From Chamaelirium japonicum (lineage: Eukaryota; Streptophyta; Magnoliopsida; Liliales; Melanthiaceae), in assembly GCA_947650365.1 (NCBI GenBank), contig OX393552.1, positions 20,618,645 through 20,682,644 of the forward strand: a stretch of DNA of 64,000 nt. Direction: 5' to 3'. The position numbers and the translations under genes are program-made. The notes beneath the pieces were generated by a model. It did not search any database, was not told the origin of the DNA, and saw nothing but the letters and a program-made list of their open reading frames with translations. Every line of letters begins with the position of its first letter. The stretch's first letter is position 1. Shown one piece after another: positions 23,843-37,376 of the stretch.

Positions 23843-26507
23843 ATAGAGAGGAATATTGCAAGGCTCTTAGAGGGTATTTTAGGAAGGAGTGTTTGACTTA
23901 TGTATAATTTACTTATGATTTTAAGGTATTTTTAGGAGGCAATGGTGAGGCTATTTGAGGGTGTTTTTGGGAGGAATGCTCGATTGTATATAATATACTT
24001 AAGATTATCGAGTTAGGGTTTAAAAAAAATATAGAGCGATTTTGGCTTCCTAAATATAAGGAATCTAGTAGCAATTCCAAAGATAGAGAGCATATTGCGA
24101 GGCTCTTAGAGGGTTTTATAGGGAGGAGTTCCCGATTGTATATAATTTACTTAAGGTTGTCGGGTGGGGGTTCAAAAAAAATATGGAGCTATTTTGGCTT
24201 CATAAATATAGGGAGTCTAATAGCAATCCCAAAAATAGAGAGCATATTGTAAGGCTCATAGATGGTGTTTTAGGGAGGAGTGCTCGATTGTATATAATTT
24301 ACTTAAGCTTGTCGAGTACGAGATCAAAAAAAATTTGGAGCGGTTTTAGATCCCTAAATATAGGGAGTCTTGTAGCAATCCCAAAAGTAGAGAGGAATTT
24401 TGCGAGGCTCTTAGAGGGTGTTTTAAGAAGGAGTTTTTAATTTATATATAATTTACTTCTAATTTTAGGGTGTTTTTAGGAGGCAATGGAGAGACCCTTA
24501 GATGATGTTTTTAGGAGTAATACTCGATTATATATAATTTACTTAAGGTTGTCAGGTGGGGGTTTAAAAAAAATATAGAGTAGTTTTGGCTTCCTAAATA
24601 TAGGGAGTTTAGTAGCAATCCCAAAAATAGAAAGCATATTGTGAGGCATTTAGAGGTTGTTTTAGAGAGGCGTGATCTATTCTATATAATTTACTTAATG
24701 TTGTCGGTTGGAGGTTCCAAAAAAATTTGAACCGATTTTGGCTCCCTAAATATAGGGAGTCTAGTAGCACTCCCAAAAATAGAGAAGAATATTGTGAAGT
24801 TCTTAAAGGGTGTTTTAGAGAGTAGTGTTGATTTATATATAATTTACTTATGATTTTAGGGTGTTTTTGGGAGGCAATGGCGAGGCTCTTAAAGGGTATT
24901 TTTGAGAGGAATGCTCGATTGTATATAATTTACTTAAGTTTGTCTGTTGGGGGTTTAAAAAAAATATGGTGCGGTTTTGGTTTCCTAAATATAGGGTGTC
25001 TAGTAGCAATCGCAAAAATAGAAAGTATATTGCGAGGCCCTTAGATAGTGTTTTAGGGAGTAGTGCTCTATTGTTTATAATTTACTTAAGGTTATCGGGT
25101 GGGGGTTCAATGAAAATATTGAGCGGTTATGGCTCCCTAAATATAGGGAGTCTTGTAGCAATCTCAAAAATAGAGAGCATATTGCAAAGCTCTTTGAGGG
25201 TGTTTTAGAGAGGAGTGCTCGATTGTATATATTTTACTTAAGCTTCTTAGGTGGGGTTTCAAAAAAAATATGTAGCAGTTTTGGCTCCCTAAATATATGG
25301 AGTCTAGTAGCAATCCCAAAAATAGAGAGACATATTTTGATGCTCTTAGAGGGTGTTTTAGGGAGGAGTGCTTGATTTATATATAATTTACTTATGATTT
25401 TAGGGTATTTTTGGGAGGCAACGGTGAGACACTTAGAGGGAGTTTTTGGGAAGAATGCTCGATTATATATAATTTACTTAAGATTGTCGGGTGGGGGTTC
25501 AAAAAAATATAAATCAATTTTGGCTACCTAAATATTGTGAGTCTAGTAGCAATCCTAAAAATAGAGAGCATATTGCGAGTCTCTTAGAGGGTGTTTTAAG
25601 GAGGAGTGCTCGATTATATATAATTTTCTAAAGGTTATCAGGTGGGGGTTTAAAAAAAATATGGAGCGATTTTGGCTCCATAAATATAGAGAGTCTAGTA
25701 GCAATCCCCAAAATAGAAAGTTTATTGCGAGGCTGTTAGAGGGTATTTTAGATAGGAGTGCTCGACTATATATAATTAACTAAAGGTTATCGGGTGGGAA
25801 TTCAAAAAAATATGGAGTGGTTTTGACTGTCTAAATATAGGGAGTCTAGTAGCAATGCCAAAAATAGAAAGCATATTGCAATGCTCTTAGATTGTATTTT
25901 ATGAGGGAGTGCTCGATTGTATATAATTTACTTAAGGTTATCGGGTAGGGGTTCAAAAAAAATATGGAGCTATTTTGGCTCCCAAAATATAAGGAGTCTA
26001 GTAGCAATCCCAAAAATAGAGAGCATATTGCGAGGCTTTTAGAGGGTGTTTTAGGGAGGAGTGCTCGATTGTATATAATTTACTAAAGGTTGTCAAGTGG
26101 GGTTTCTAAAAAAATATAGAGTGGTATTGGCTCCATAAATATAGGGAGTCTAGTTACAATACCAAAAATTAAGAGCATATTGTGAGGCTCTTAGAGGGTG
26201 TTTTAGGGAGGAGTGCTCCATTGTATATAATTTACTTACTGTTATCGGGTGGGGGTTCAAAAAAAATATAGAGCGGTTTTCGCTCCCTAAATATAGGGAG
26301 TTTATTAGCAATCCTAAAAATAGAGACATATTGTGATGCTCTTAAAGGGTGTTTTAGGGAGGGGTGCTTGATTTATATATAATTTACTTATGATTTTAGG
26401 GTGTTTTTGGGAGGCAATGGCGAGATCTTAGAGGATGTTTTTGGGAGGAATGCTTGATTGTTTATAATTACTTATGATTGTCGGGTGGGGGTTCAAAAAA
26501 AATAAAA

Positions 26508-26566
26508 GTCTAGTAGCAATCCCAAAAATAGATTTTAAGGAGTCTAGTAGCAATCCCAAAAATAGA
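26508..26566 (+). repeat. Rearranged monomer with duplicated TCTAGTAGCAATCCC block
   Basis: GTCTAGTAGCAATCCC plus AAAAATAGA is present twice, at 26508-26532 and from 26542. The A-tract and dyad segment before the first copy has been lost. Confidence 0.85.
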
Positions 26567-29500
26567 GAGCATATTGTGAGGTTCTTAGAGGGTGGTTTAG
26601 GGAAGAGTACTCCATTGTATATAATTTACTTAAGGTTATCGGATGGGGGTTCAAAAAAAGATGGAGCTACTTGGCTCCCTAAATATAGGGAGTCTAGTAG
26701 CAATTCCAAAAATATAGAGCAAATTACGAGGCTCTTAGAGGGTGTTTATGTGAGGAGTGCTCGATTGTCAATAATTTACTTAAGGTTGCCAGGTAGGGGT
26801 TCAAAAAAAATATGGACGGTTTTGGCTCCCTAAATATAGGTAGTTTAGTGGCAATCCCAAAAATAGAGAGACGTATTGCGATGCTCTTAGAGGGTGTTTT
26901 AGGGAGGTGTGCTTGATTTATATATAATTTACTTATGATTTTTAGGTATTTTTGGGAGGTAATAACAAGGTTCTTAGAGGGTGTTTTTGGTAGAAATGCA
27001 CAATTGTATATAATTTACTTAAGGTTGTCTGATGGGGGTTCAAAAAAAATATGGGGCGGTTTTGACTTCCTAATTATATGGAGTCTAGTAGCAATCCCAA
27101 AGATAGAGTGCATATTGCGAGGCTCTTAGAGGGGGTCTTAGGTAGGAGTGCTCAATTGTATATAATATACTAAAGGTTGTCGGGTGGGGGTTCAAAAAAA
27201 TATATAGTGGTTTTGGCTCCCTAAATATACAGATTCTAGTGGCAATCCTAAAAATAGAGTGGAATATTTCGAGGCTCTTTGAGGCTATTTTAGGGAGGAT
27301 TGTTTGATTTTTATATAATTTACTTATGATTTTAGGGTGTTTTTGGGAGGAAATGGCGATGCTCATAGAGGGTATTTTTGGGAGGAATGCTTGATTGTAT
27401 GTAATTTACTTAAGGTTGTTGGGTAGGCGTTAAAAAAAAATATAGAGCGGTTTTGGCTCCCTAAATATAGGGAGTTTAGTAGCAATCCCAAAAACAGAGA
27501 GCATTTGGTGAAGCTCTTAGAGGGTGTTTTAGGAAGGAGTGATCGATTATATATAATTTACTTATGGTTGTCGGGTGGGGTTTCAAAAAATATATGGAGC
27601 AGTTTCAGCTCCCTAAATATAGGAAGTCTATTAGTAATCCCAAAAATAGAGAGGCATATTGCGATGCTCTAAGAGGGTGTTTTAGGAAGGAGTGCTTGAT
27701 TTATATATAATTTACTTATAATTTTAGGTTATTTTTGGGGGACAATGGCGAGGCTGTTAGAGGTTGTTTTTGGATGGACTCCTGATTGTAAATAATTTAC
27801 TTAAGGTTGTAGGGTGGGGGTTCAAAATAAATATGGAAAGGTTTTAGCTTCCTAAATATAGGGAGTCTAGTAGCAATCTCAAAAATAAAGAGGAATATTG
27901 TGAGGCTCTTATAGGGTGTTTTAAAAAGGGGTGTTTGATTTATATATAATTTAGTTATAATTTTAGGGTATTTTTGGGAGGCAATGGCGAGGCTCTTAGA
28001 AGGTGTTTTTTGGAGGAATGCTTAAATGTATATAATATACTTAAGGTTCTAGGGTACGGGTTTAAAAAAAATATAGAGCGATTTTGGCTCCCAAAATATA
28101 GGAAGTCTAGTAGCAATCCCACAAATAGAAAGCATATTGTGAGGCTCTTAGAGGGTGTTTTAGGGAGGAGTGCTCGATTATATATAAATTACTTAAGCTT
28201 GTTGGGTGGGGGTTAAAAAAAATATGGTGCGGTTTTGGCTCCCTAAATATAGGGAGTCTAGTAGCAATCCCAAAAATAGAGAAGAATTTTGCAAGGCTCT
28301 TAAAAGGTATTTTAGGAAGGAGTATTTAATTTATATATAATTTACTTATTATTTTAGGCTGTTTTTGGGAGGTAATGGCGAGGCCCTTAGAGGATATTTT
28401 TGGGAGTAATGCTCGATTGTATATGAGGAGTCTAATAGCAATCCCAAAAACATAAACCATTTTGCGAGGCTCTTAGAGGGTATTTTATGGAGGTATGACC
28501 TATTGTATATAATTTACTTAAGGTTGTCGGCTGGGGGTTCAAAAACAATTTAGAGCGATTTTGGCTCCCTAAATATAGGTAGTCTAGAAGCACTCCCAAA
28601 AATAGAGAGGAATATTGTAAAACTTTTAAAAGGTGTTTTAGAGAAGAGTGTTTAATTTATATAAAATTTACTTATGATTTTATGGTATTGGTGGGAGGCA
28701 ATGGCGAGGCTTTTAGAGGGTGTTTTAAAAATATAGAGTGGTATTGGCTCCCTAAATATAGGGAGTCTAGTAACAATCCCAAAAATAGAGAGCATCTTGG
28801 GAGGCTCTTAGATGGTGTTTTAGGGAGTAGTACTCTATTGTTTATAATTTACTTAAGGTTGTTGGGTGGGGGTTCAAAAAAAATATGGTGCGGTTTTGGC
28901 TCACTAAATATAGGGAGTCTAGTAGCAATCTCAAAAATAGAGATTATATTGCGAGGCTCTTAGAGGGTATTTTGGAGAAGAGTGCTTGATTATATATAAT
29001 TTACTTAAGGTTGTCATGTGGGGGTTCAAAAAAAATATGGATCAGCTTTGGCTCCCTAAATATATAGAGTCTAGTAGCAATCCTAAAAATAGGGAAATAT
29101 ATTGTGATGCTCTTAGAAGGTGTTTTAGTGAGGAGTGCTTGATTTATATATAATTTACTTATGATTTTAGGGTGTTTTTGGGAGGCAATGACTAGGCTCT
29201 TAGAGGGAGTTTTTGGAAGGAATGCTCAATTGCATATAATTTAATTAAGGTTGTTGGGTGGGCATTCAAAAAAAATATAAAACAATTTTGGCAACTTAAA
29301 TATAGAGAGTCTAGTAGCAATCCCAAAAATAGAGTGTATATTATGAGGCTGTTAGAGGGTATTTTAGGGAGGAGTGCTCGATTGTATATAATTTACTAAT
29401 GGTTATCGGGTGGGGGTTCAAAAAAAATATGGACTGATTTTGGCTCTGTAAATATAGGGAGTCTAGAAGCAATCCCAAAAATAGAAAGCATATTGCGAGG

Positions 29501-32500
29501 CTCTTAGAGGGTGTTTTAGGGAGGAGTGCTCGATTGTATATAATTTACTAAATGTTGTCAGGTGGGGGTTCAAAAAAAATATGGAGCAATTTTGACTCCC
29601 TAAATATAGGGAGTCTAGTAGCAATCCTAAAAATAGAGAGGATTATTACCAGGCTCTTAGAGGGTGTTTTAGGAAGGTGTGTTTAATTTATATATCATTT
29701 ACTGATAGGTTTAGGGTGTTTTTGGGAGGCATTGGAGAGGCTCTTCGAGGGTGTTTTTAAAAATAATGCTCTAATGTATATAGTTTACTTAATATTATCG
29801 GGTGGGGGTTCAAAAAAAATATGGAGCAGTTTTAGCTCCCTAAATATAGGAAGTCTAGTAGCAATCTTAAAAATAAAGAGAATATTATGAGGCTCTTAGA
29901 GTGTGTTTTAGGGATGCGTGCTTGATTTATATATAATTTACTTAAAGATATCGGGTGGGGGTTCAAAAATAATATGGAGCGATTTTGGTTCCCTAAATAT
30001 AGGAAGTTTAGTAGCAATTCCAAAAATAAAGAGCATATTGCGAGGCTCTTAGAGGGTGTTTTTGGGAGGAGTACTCGATTGTATATAATTTACTAAAGGT
30101 TGTCAGGTGGGGGTTCAAAAAAAATATGGAGCAATTTTGGCTTCCTAAATAAAGGGAGTCTAGTAGTAATCTCAAACGTAGAAAGTAAATTGCGAGGTTC
30201 TTAGAGGGTGTTTTAGGAAGGAGTGCTCGATTATATATAATTTACATAACAATGTCCGGTGGGGGTTTAAAAAAAATATGGAGCAGTTTTGGCTCCCTAA
30301 ATATAGGGAGTCTATTAGCAATCCAAAAAATAGAGAGAAATATTATGAGGCTTTTAGAGCGTGTTTTAGGCATGATGGTTTAATTTATATATAATTTACT
30401 TATGATTTTAAGTTGTTTTTAGGAGATAATAGCGAGGCTCTTAGAGGGTGTTTTTGGAAGGAATGCTTGATTGTATATAATTTACATAAGGTTGTCAGTT
30501 GGGGGTTTAAAAAAAATATAGAGTACTTTTGGCTCCCTAAATATAGGGAGTCAGGTAGCAATCCAAAAAATAAAGAGCATATTACGAGTCTCTTAGAGGG
30601 TATTTTAGGGCGGAGTGATCGATGTATATAATTTACTTAAAATTGTCGAGTGGGGGTTTAAGAAAAATATAGAGTAGTTTTGGCTCCATAAATTTAGGGA
30701 GTCTAGTAGCAATCCCAAAATTTGAGAAGGAATATTGCTAGGCTCTTAGAGGGTGTTTGAGGGGGGAGTGTTTGATTTATATTTAATTTACTTATGATTT
30801 TAGTGTGTTTTTGGGAGGCAATGGCAAGGCTCTTAGAGGGTGTTTTTGGGAGGAATGCTCGATTATATATAATTAACTTAAGGTTGTCGGGTGGGGGTTT
30901 AAAAAAAATATGGAACGGTTTTGGCTCTCTAAATATAGGGAGTCTAGTAGAAATCCTAAAAATAAAGAGTATATTATGATGCTCTTAGAGGGTGTTTTTA
31001 GGAAGACTGCTCGATTGTATATAATTTACTTAAGGTTATCGGGTGAGGGTTCAAAAAAAATATGGAACTGTTTTGGCTCCCTAATTATATGGAGTCTAGT
31101 AGAAATCCCAAAAATAAAGTTCATATTGCGAGGCTCTTAGAGGGTGTTTTAGAGACGAGAATTTGATTTATGTATAATTTACTTATGATTGTATATAAGT
31201 TACTTAAGGTTATCGGGTGGCTTTTCAAAAAAAATATGGAGCAGTTTTGGCTCCCTATAGTCTAGTAGTAATCACAAAAATAGAGAGCATATTGCGAGGC
31301 TCTTTGATTGTGCTTTATAGAGGAGTGCTCGATTGTATATAATTTAGTTATGGTTGTCGAGTGGGGGTTCAAAAAAAATATAGAACGGTTTTGCTCCCTA
31401 AATATATAGAGTCTAGTAGCAATCCCAAAACTAAAGAGCATATTGTGAGATCTTAGTGGGTGTTTTAAGGAGTGCTCAATTGTATATAATTTACTTAATG
31501 TTGTCGGGTGGGGGTTCAAAAAAAGTATGGAGAGGTTTTGGCTCCCTAAATATAGGTAGTTTAGCAGCTATCCCAATAATAAAGAGGCATATTATGATGC
31601 TCTTAGAGGATATTTTAGGAAAGAGTGCTTAATTTATATATAATTTACTTATAATTTTAGGGTGTTTTTGTGTGGAAAAAATGAGACTCTTAGAGGGTGT
31701 TTTTGGGGGCTCAAGTGTATATAATTTACTTAAGGTTGTCCGGTTAGGATTTAAAAAAAATATTAATCGGTTTTGGCTCATTAAATATTGGGAGTCTACT
31801 AACTATCCCAAAAATAGAGAGCATATTGAGAGGCTCTTAGAGGTTGTTTTAGAGAGAAGTGCTCGATTGTATATAATTTACTAAAGGTTGTCAGGTGGGG
31901 TTCAAAAAAAATATAGATTGGTTTTGGCTCCCTCAATATAGGGAGTCTAGTAACAATCCCTAAAATTAAAAGCCTATTGCGAGGCTCTTAGAGGGTGTTT
32001 TTGGGAGGAATGCTTGATTTTACATAATTTACTTAAGGTTATTGGGTGGGGGTTCAAAAAAAATATGGAGCATTTTTGGCCCCCTAAATATAAAGTGTAT
32101 AATAGCAATCCCAAAAATAGAGAGCATATTACGAGGCTCTTAGAGGATGTTTTAGGAAGGAGTGCTCGATTGTATTTAATTTACTAAAGGTTGTTGGGTG
32201 GGGTTTCAAAAAAAATATGAAGTGACTTTGGCTTCCTAAATATAGGGAGTTTAGTAGAATCCCAAAAATATAATGCACATTGTGAAGTTCTTTGATGGTG
32301 TTTTAGGGAGGAGTGCTTGATTGTCTATAATTTACTAAAGGTTGTTGGGTGGGGGTTTAAAAAAAAAATGGAGCGGTTTTGGCTCTCTAAATATTGGGAG
32401 TTTAGTAGCAATCACAAAAATAGAGAGGAATATTTCGATGCTCTTAGAGGGTGTTTTAGGAAGAAGTATTTAATTTATATATAATTTACAAATGATTTTA

Positions 32501-35500
32501 GGGTATTTTTTGGAGGCAATGGCGAGGCTCTGAGAGAGTATTTTTGGTAGGAATGCTTGATTGTATGTAATTTACTTAATGTTGTCGCGTGGAGATTCAA
32601 AAAAAATATAGAGTGGTTTTGGCTTCCAAAATATTAGGAGTCTTCTAGCAATCCCCAAAATAGAGAGAATATTATGAGGCTCTTAGAGTGTGTTTTAGCG
32701 ATGAGTGCATGATTTATATATCATTTACTTATGATTTTAGGATGTTTTTGGAAGGCAATGGCGAGGCACTTAGAGAGTGTTTTTGGAAGGAATACTCGAT
32801 TATATATAATTTACCTAAGGTTGTCGGTAGGGGTTCATAAAAAATATAGAACGGTTTTGGCTCCCTAAATATAGGGAGTCTAGTAACAATCCCAAAAATA
32901 GAGAGCACATTACGAGGCTCTTAGATGGTGTTTTAGGGAAGAGTGCTCGATTGTATATAATTTACTAAAGGTTGTCGGGTGGGGGTTCAAAAAAAATATA
33001 TAGTGGCTTTGGCTCCCTAAATATAGGGAATCTAGTGGCAATCCCAAAAATAGAGAGGAATATTGCAAGTCTCTTAGAGGGTATTTTATGGAGGAGTGTT
33101 TAATTTATATATAATTTACTTATGATTTTTAAGTGTTTTTCGGAGGCAATGGCGAGGCTCTTAGAGGGTGCTTTTGGGAGGAATGCTCGATTGTATATAA
33201 TTTACTTAAGGTTGTCGGTTGGGGGTTTAAAAACAATATGGAGCGGTTTTGGTTCCTTAAATATAGAGAGTCTAGTAGCAATCCCAAAAATAGAGAGCAT
33301 ATTATGAGACTCTTAGAGGGTATTTTATAAAGGAGCGATCCATTGTATATAATTTTCTTAAGGTTGTCGAGTGGGGGTTCAAGAAAAATATAAAGCGATT
33401 TTGGCTCTTTAGATATAGTGAGTCTAGTAGCAATCCCAAAAATAGAGAGAAATATTGCGAGACTTTTAGAGGGTGTTTTAGGAAGAAGTGTTTGATTTAT
33501 ATATAATTTACTTATTATTTTAGGGTATTTTTGGGAGGCAATGGTGTAGCTCTTAGAGGGTATTATTGGGAGGAATGGTCGATTGTATATAATTTATATA
33601 AGGTTGTCGAGTAGGGGCTTAAAAATAATATGGAGCGGTTTTGGCTCCCTAAATATAGGGAGTCTAGTAGCAATCCCAAAAATAGAGAGAATATTACGAG
33701 GCTCTTAGAGGGTGTTTTAGAAAGGAGTGCTCGATTATATATAATTTACTTAAGATTGTCAGGTGGGAGTTTAAAAAAAATATGGAGTAGTTTTGGCTCC
33801 CTAAATATAGAGAGTATAATAGCAATCCCAAAAATAGAGTGCATATTGGGAGGCTATTAATGGGTGTTTTAGGGATGAGTGTGTGATTTATGTATAATTT
33901 ACTTATGATTTTAGGGTATTTTTGGGAGGCAATGGCAAGGCTCTTAGAGAGTCTTTTTGGGAGGATTGCTCGATTGTATATAATTTACTTAAGGTTATCG
34001 GGTGGGGATTCAAAAAAAATATGGTGTAGTTTTGGCTCCCTAAATATAGAGAGTCTAGTAGCAATCCCAAAAATAGAGAGAATATTATAAGAATTTTAAA
34101 GGACATTTTAGGAAGGAGTACTCGATTGTATATAAATTACTTATGGTGCTCGTGTAGGGGTTAAAAAAAAATATGGAGTGATTTTGGTTCCCTAAATATA
34201 TAGAGACTAGTAGCAATCCCAAAAATAGAGAGCATATTGTAAGGCTCTTAGTATGTGTTTAAGGGAGAAGTACTCGATTGCATATAATTTTCTTAAGGTT
34301 GTCAGGTGACGGTTCAAAAAAAATATGGAGCGATTTTAGCTCCCAAAATATAGGGAGTCTAGTAGCAATCCCAAAAATAGAGATCATATTGTGAGGCTCT
34401 TAGGGGGTGTTTTAGGGAGGACTGATCGATTATATATAACTTACTTAATGTTGTCGGATGGGGGCTTAAGAAAAATATAGAAAAGTTTTGGCTCCCTTTA
34501 TATATGGGGTCTAGTAGTAATCCCAAAAATAGAGAGGAATATTGCGAGGCCCTTAGAGGGTGTTTTTGTGAGAAATGCTCGATTTTATATAATTTACTTA
34601 AGGTTGTCGGGTGGGGGTTAAAAAAAAATATGGAGCTATTTTGGCTTCTTAAATATAGGGAGTCTAGTAGCAATCCCAAAAATGGAGAGCATATTGCGAG
34701 GCTCTTATAGGGTACTTTAGGGAGGAGTGTTTGATTTATACATAATTTACTTATGATTTTAGGGTATTTTTGGGAGGCAATGGAGAGTCTCTTAGATGGT
34801 GCTTTTGGGAGAAATGCTCGATTGTATATAATTTACTTAAGGTTGTCGGGTGGGGGTTTAAAAAAAATATGGAGTGGTTTTTACTCCCTAAATATAGGGA
34901 GTCTAGTAGCAATCCCAAAGATAGAGAGCATAATGCGAGGCTCTTAGAGGGTGTTTCAGGGAGGAGTGCTCAATTGTATATAATTTATTTTAGGTTATCT
35001 GGTGGGGGTTCAAAAAAAATATGAAGCGGTTTTGGATCCCTAAATATAAGGAATCTAATAACAATCCGAAAAATAGAGAGTATATTGTGAGGTTGTCAGA
35101 GGGTGTTTTTGGGAGGATTGCTTTATTATATATAAATTACATAAGGTACTCGGGTGGGGGTTCATAAAAAATATAGAGCGGTTTAGGCTCCCTAAATAAA
35201 GGGAGTCTAGTAGCAATCCCAAAAATAGAGAGACATATTGCGATGCTCTTAGAGGGTGTTTTAGGGAGGAGTGCTTGATTTATATATAATTTTCAAATAA
35301 TTTTTGGGTATTTTTGGGAGGCAATGGTGAGGCTCTTAGAGGGTGTTTTTCGGAGGAATGTTTGATGGTATATAATTTACTTAAGGTTGTCGGGTGGAGG
35401 TTCAAAAAAAACATAGAGCCGTTTTGGCTCATTAAACATAAGGAGTCTAATAGCAATCCTAAAAATAGAGAGCATATTACGAGGTTCTTAGAGGGTATTT

Positions 35501-37354
35501 TAGGAAGGAGTGCTCGATTATATATAATTTACTAAAGGTTGTCGGGTGGGGGTTCATAAAAAATATGAAACGATTTTGGCTCCTTAAATATAGCTTATCT
35601 ATTAGCACTCCCAAAAATTGAAAGCATATTGCGAGGCTCTTAGAGGGTGTCTTTGGGAGGAGTGCTCGATTGTATATAATTTACTAAAGGTTATCGGGTG
35701 GGGGTTCAAAAAAAATATGCAGTTGTTTTGGCTCCCTAAATATAGGGAGTCTAGTAGCGATCATAAAAATAGAGAGGAATATTGTGAAGTCTTTTAGAGG
35801 GTGTTTTAGAGAGGAGCATTTAATTTATATATAACTTATGATTTTATGGTATTTTTGGGAGGCAATGGCGAGGCTCTTAGAGGGTGATTTTGGTAGGAAT
35901 GCTCGATTGTATATAAATTACTTAATATTATCGGGTGGAGGTTTAAAAAAAATTTAGAGTGGTTTTGGCTCTTTAAATATAGAGAGTCTAGTAGCAATCC
36001 CAAAAATAGAGAGAATATTGGGAGGCTCTTAGAGTGTGTTTTAGGGATGAGTATATGATTTATATATAATTTACTTATGATTTTAGGGTGTTTTTGTGAG
36101 GCAATGGCGATGCTCTTAGAGGGTTTTTTTTGGAGGAATGCTTGATTGTATATAATTTACTTAAGGTTTTTGGGTGGGGGTTCAAAACAAATATAGAGCT
36201 ATTTTGGCGCTCTAAATTTAGGGAGTCTAGTAGCAATCCAAAAAATAGAGAGCATATTACGAGGCTCTTAGAGGATATTTTAGGGAGGAGTGCTCGATTG
36301 TATTTAATTTACTAAAGGTTGTCGGGTGGGGGTTCAAAAAAAATATAGAGCGATTTTGGATCTCTAAATATAGGGAGTCTAGTAGTAATTCCAAAAATAA
36401 AAAGCATATTGCGAGGCTCTTAGAAGGGGTTTTAGGGAGGAGTGCTCGATTGTATATAATTTACTAAAGACTGTCGGGTGAGGGTTAAAAAAAAATATGG
36501 AGCGGTTTTGGCTCCCTAAATATAGGAAGTCTATTAGCAATCCTAAAAATAAAGAGCATACCGCGAGACTCTTAGAGGGTGTTTAAGGGAGGAGTGCTCG
36601 ATTGTAGCGGATTTGGCTCCCCAAATATAGGAAATCTAGTAACAATCCAAAAAACAGAGAGGAATATTGCAAGGCTCTTAGAGGGTATTTTAAGGAGGAG
36701 TGTTTGATTTATATATAACTTTGATTTATATATAACTTATTTATTATTTTAGGGTGTTTTTGGGAGGTAATGGCGAAGCTCTTAAAGGGTGTTTTTGGAA
36801 AGAATGCTCGATTGTATGTAATTTACTTAAGGTTCTTTGGGTAAAGTTTAAAAAAAATATGGAACGGTTTTGGCTCCCTAAATATTAGGAGTCTAGTAGT
36901 AATCCCAAAAACATATAGCTTATTACGAAGCTCTTAGAGGGTGTTTTAGGGAGGAGTGTTCGATTGTGTATAATTTACTTAAGGTTATCGGGTGGGGGTT
37001 CAAAAAATAATAGAGCGATTTTGGCTTTCTAAATATAGGGAGTCCAACAACAATCTCAAAAATAGACAGGCATATTGTGATGCTCCTAGAGGGTGTTATA
37101 GGGAGGAGTGCTTGATTTATATATAATTTACTTATGATTTTAGGTTGTTTTTGGGATGCAATGGCGAGACTGTTAAAGGGTGTTTTTGGGAAGAATGCTC
37201 GATTGTATATAATTTACTTAAGGTTGTTAGGTGGGGGTTTAAATAAATTATGAAAAGATTTTAGCTTCCTAAAAATAGGGAGTCTACTAGCAATCCCAAA
37301 AATAGAGAGGAATATTACAAGGATCTTAGAGGGTGTTTTAGAAAGAAATTTTAG

Positions 37355-37376
37355 ATATATATATATATATATATAT
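37355..37376 (+). repeat. (AT)11 microsatellite
   Basis: An uninterrupted AT run replaces the usual TATATAATTTAC of an S-type monomer, between TTTTAG and GATTTTAGGG. Its homologue one repeat away is at 41697. Confidence 0.95.

Larger units (their letters stand above)
12611..28373 (+). repeat. Higher-order repeat II (3.5-4.5 kb period, four full copies)
   Basis: Ordered variant monomers recur together. The variant with AATGGAGWG, CCCTTAGAGG and GAGTAATGC is at 12611, 16263, 20782, 24485 and 28374. It is followed by a variant with GTAGCACTCC and AGTTCTTAAAGG (about 12.9, 16.5, 21.1, 24.8 and 28.6 kb), then one with GTGCTCTATTGTTTAT (13191/13342, 16842, 21304, 25063, 28831), then one with TTAGAGGGAGTTTTT or a close form (about 13.7, 17.2, 21.7, 25.4 and 29.2 kb). 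A further variant with GGTTATTTTT, GGCTGTTAG and AAAGGTTTTAGCTTCC precedes the series. Intervals are 3652, 4519, 3703 and 3889 bp; the differences look like gains and losses of whole monomers. Confidence 0.78.
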
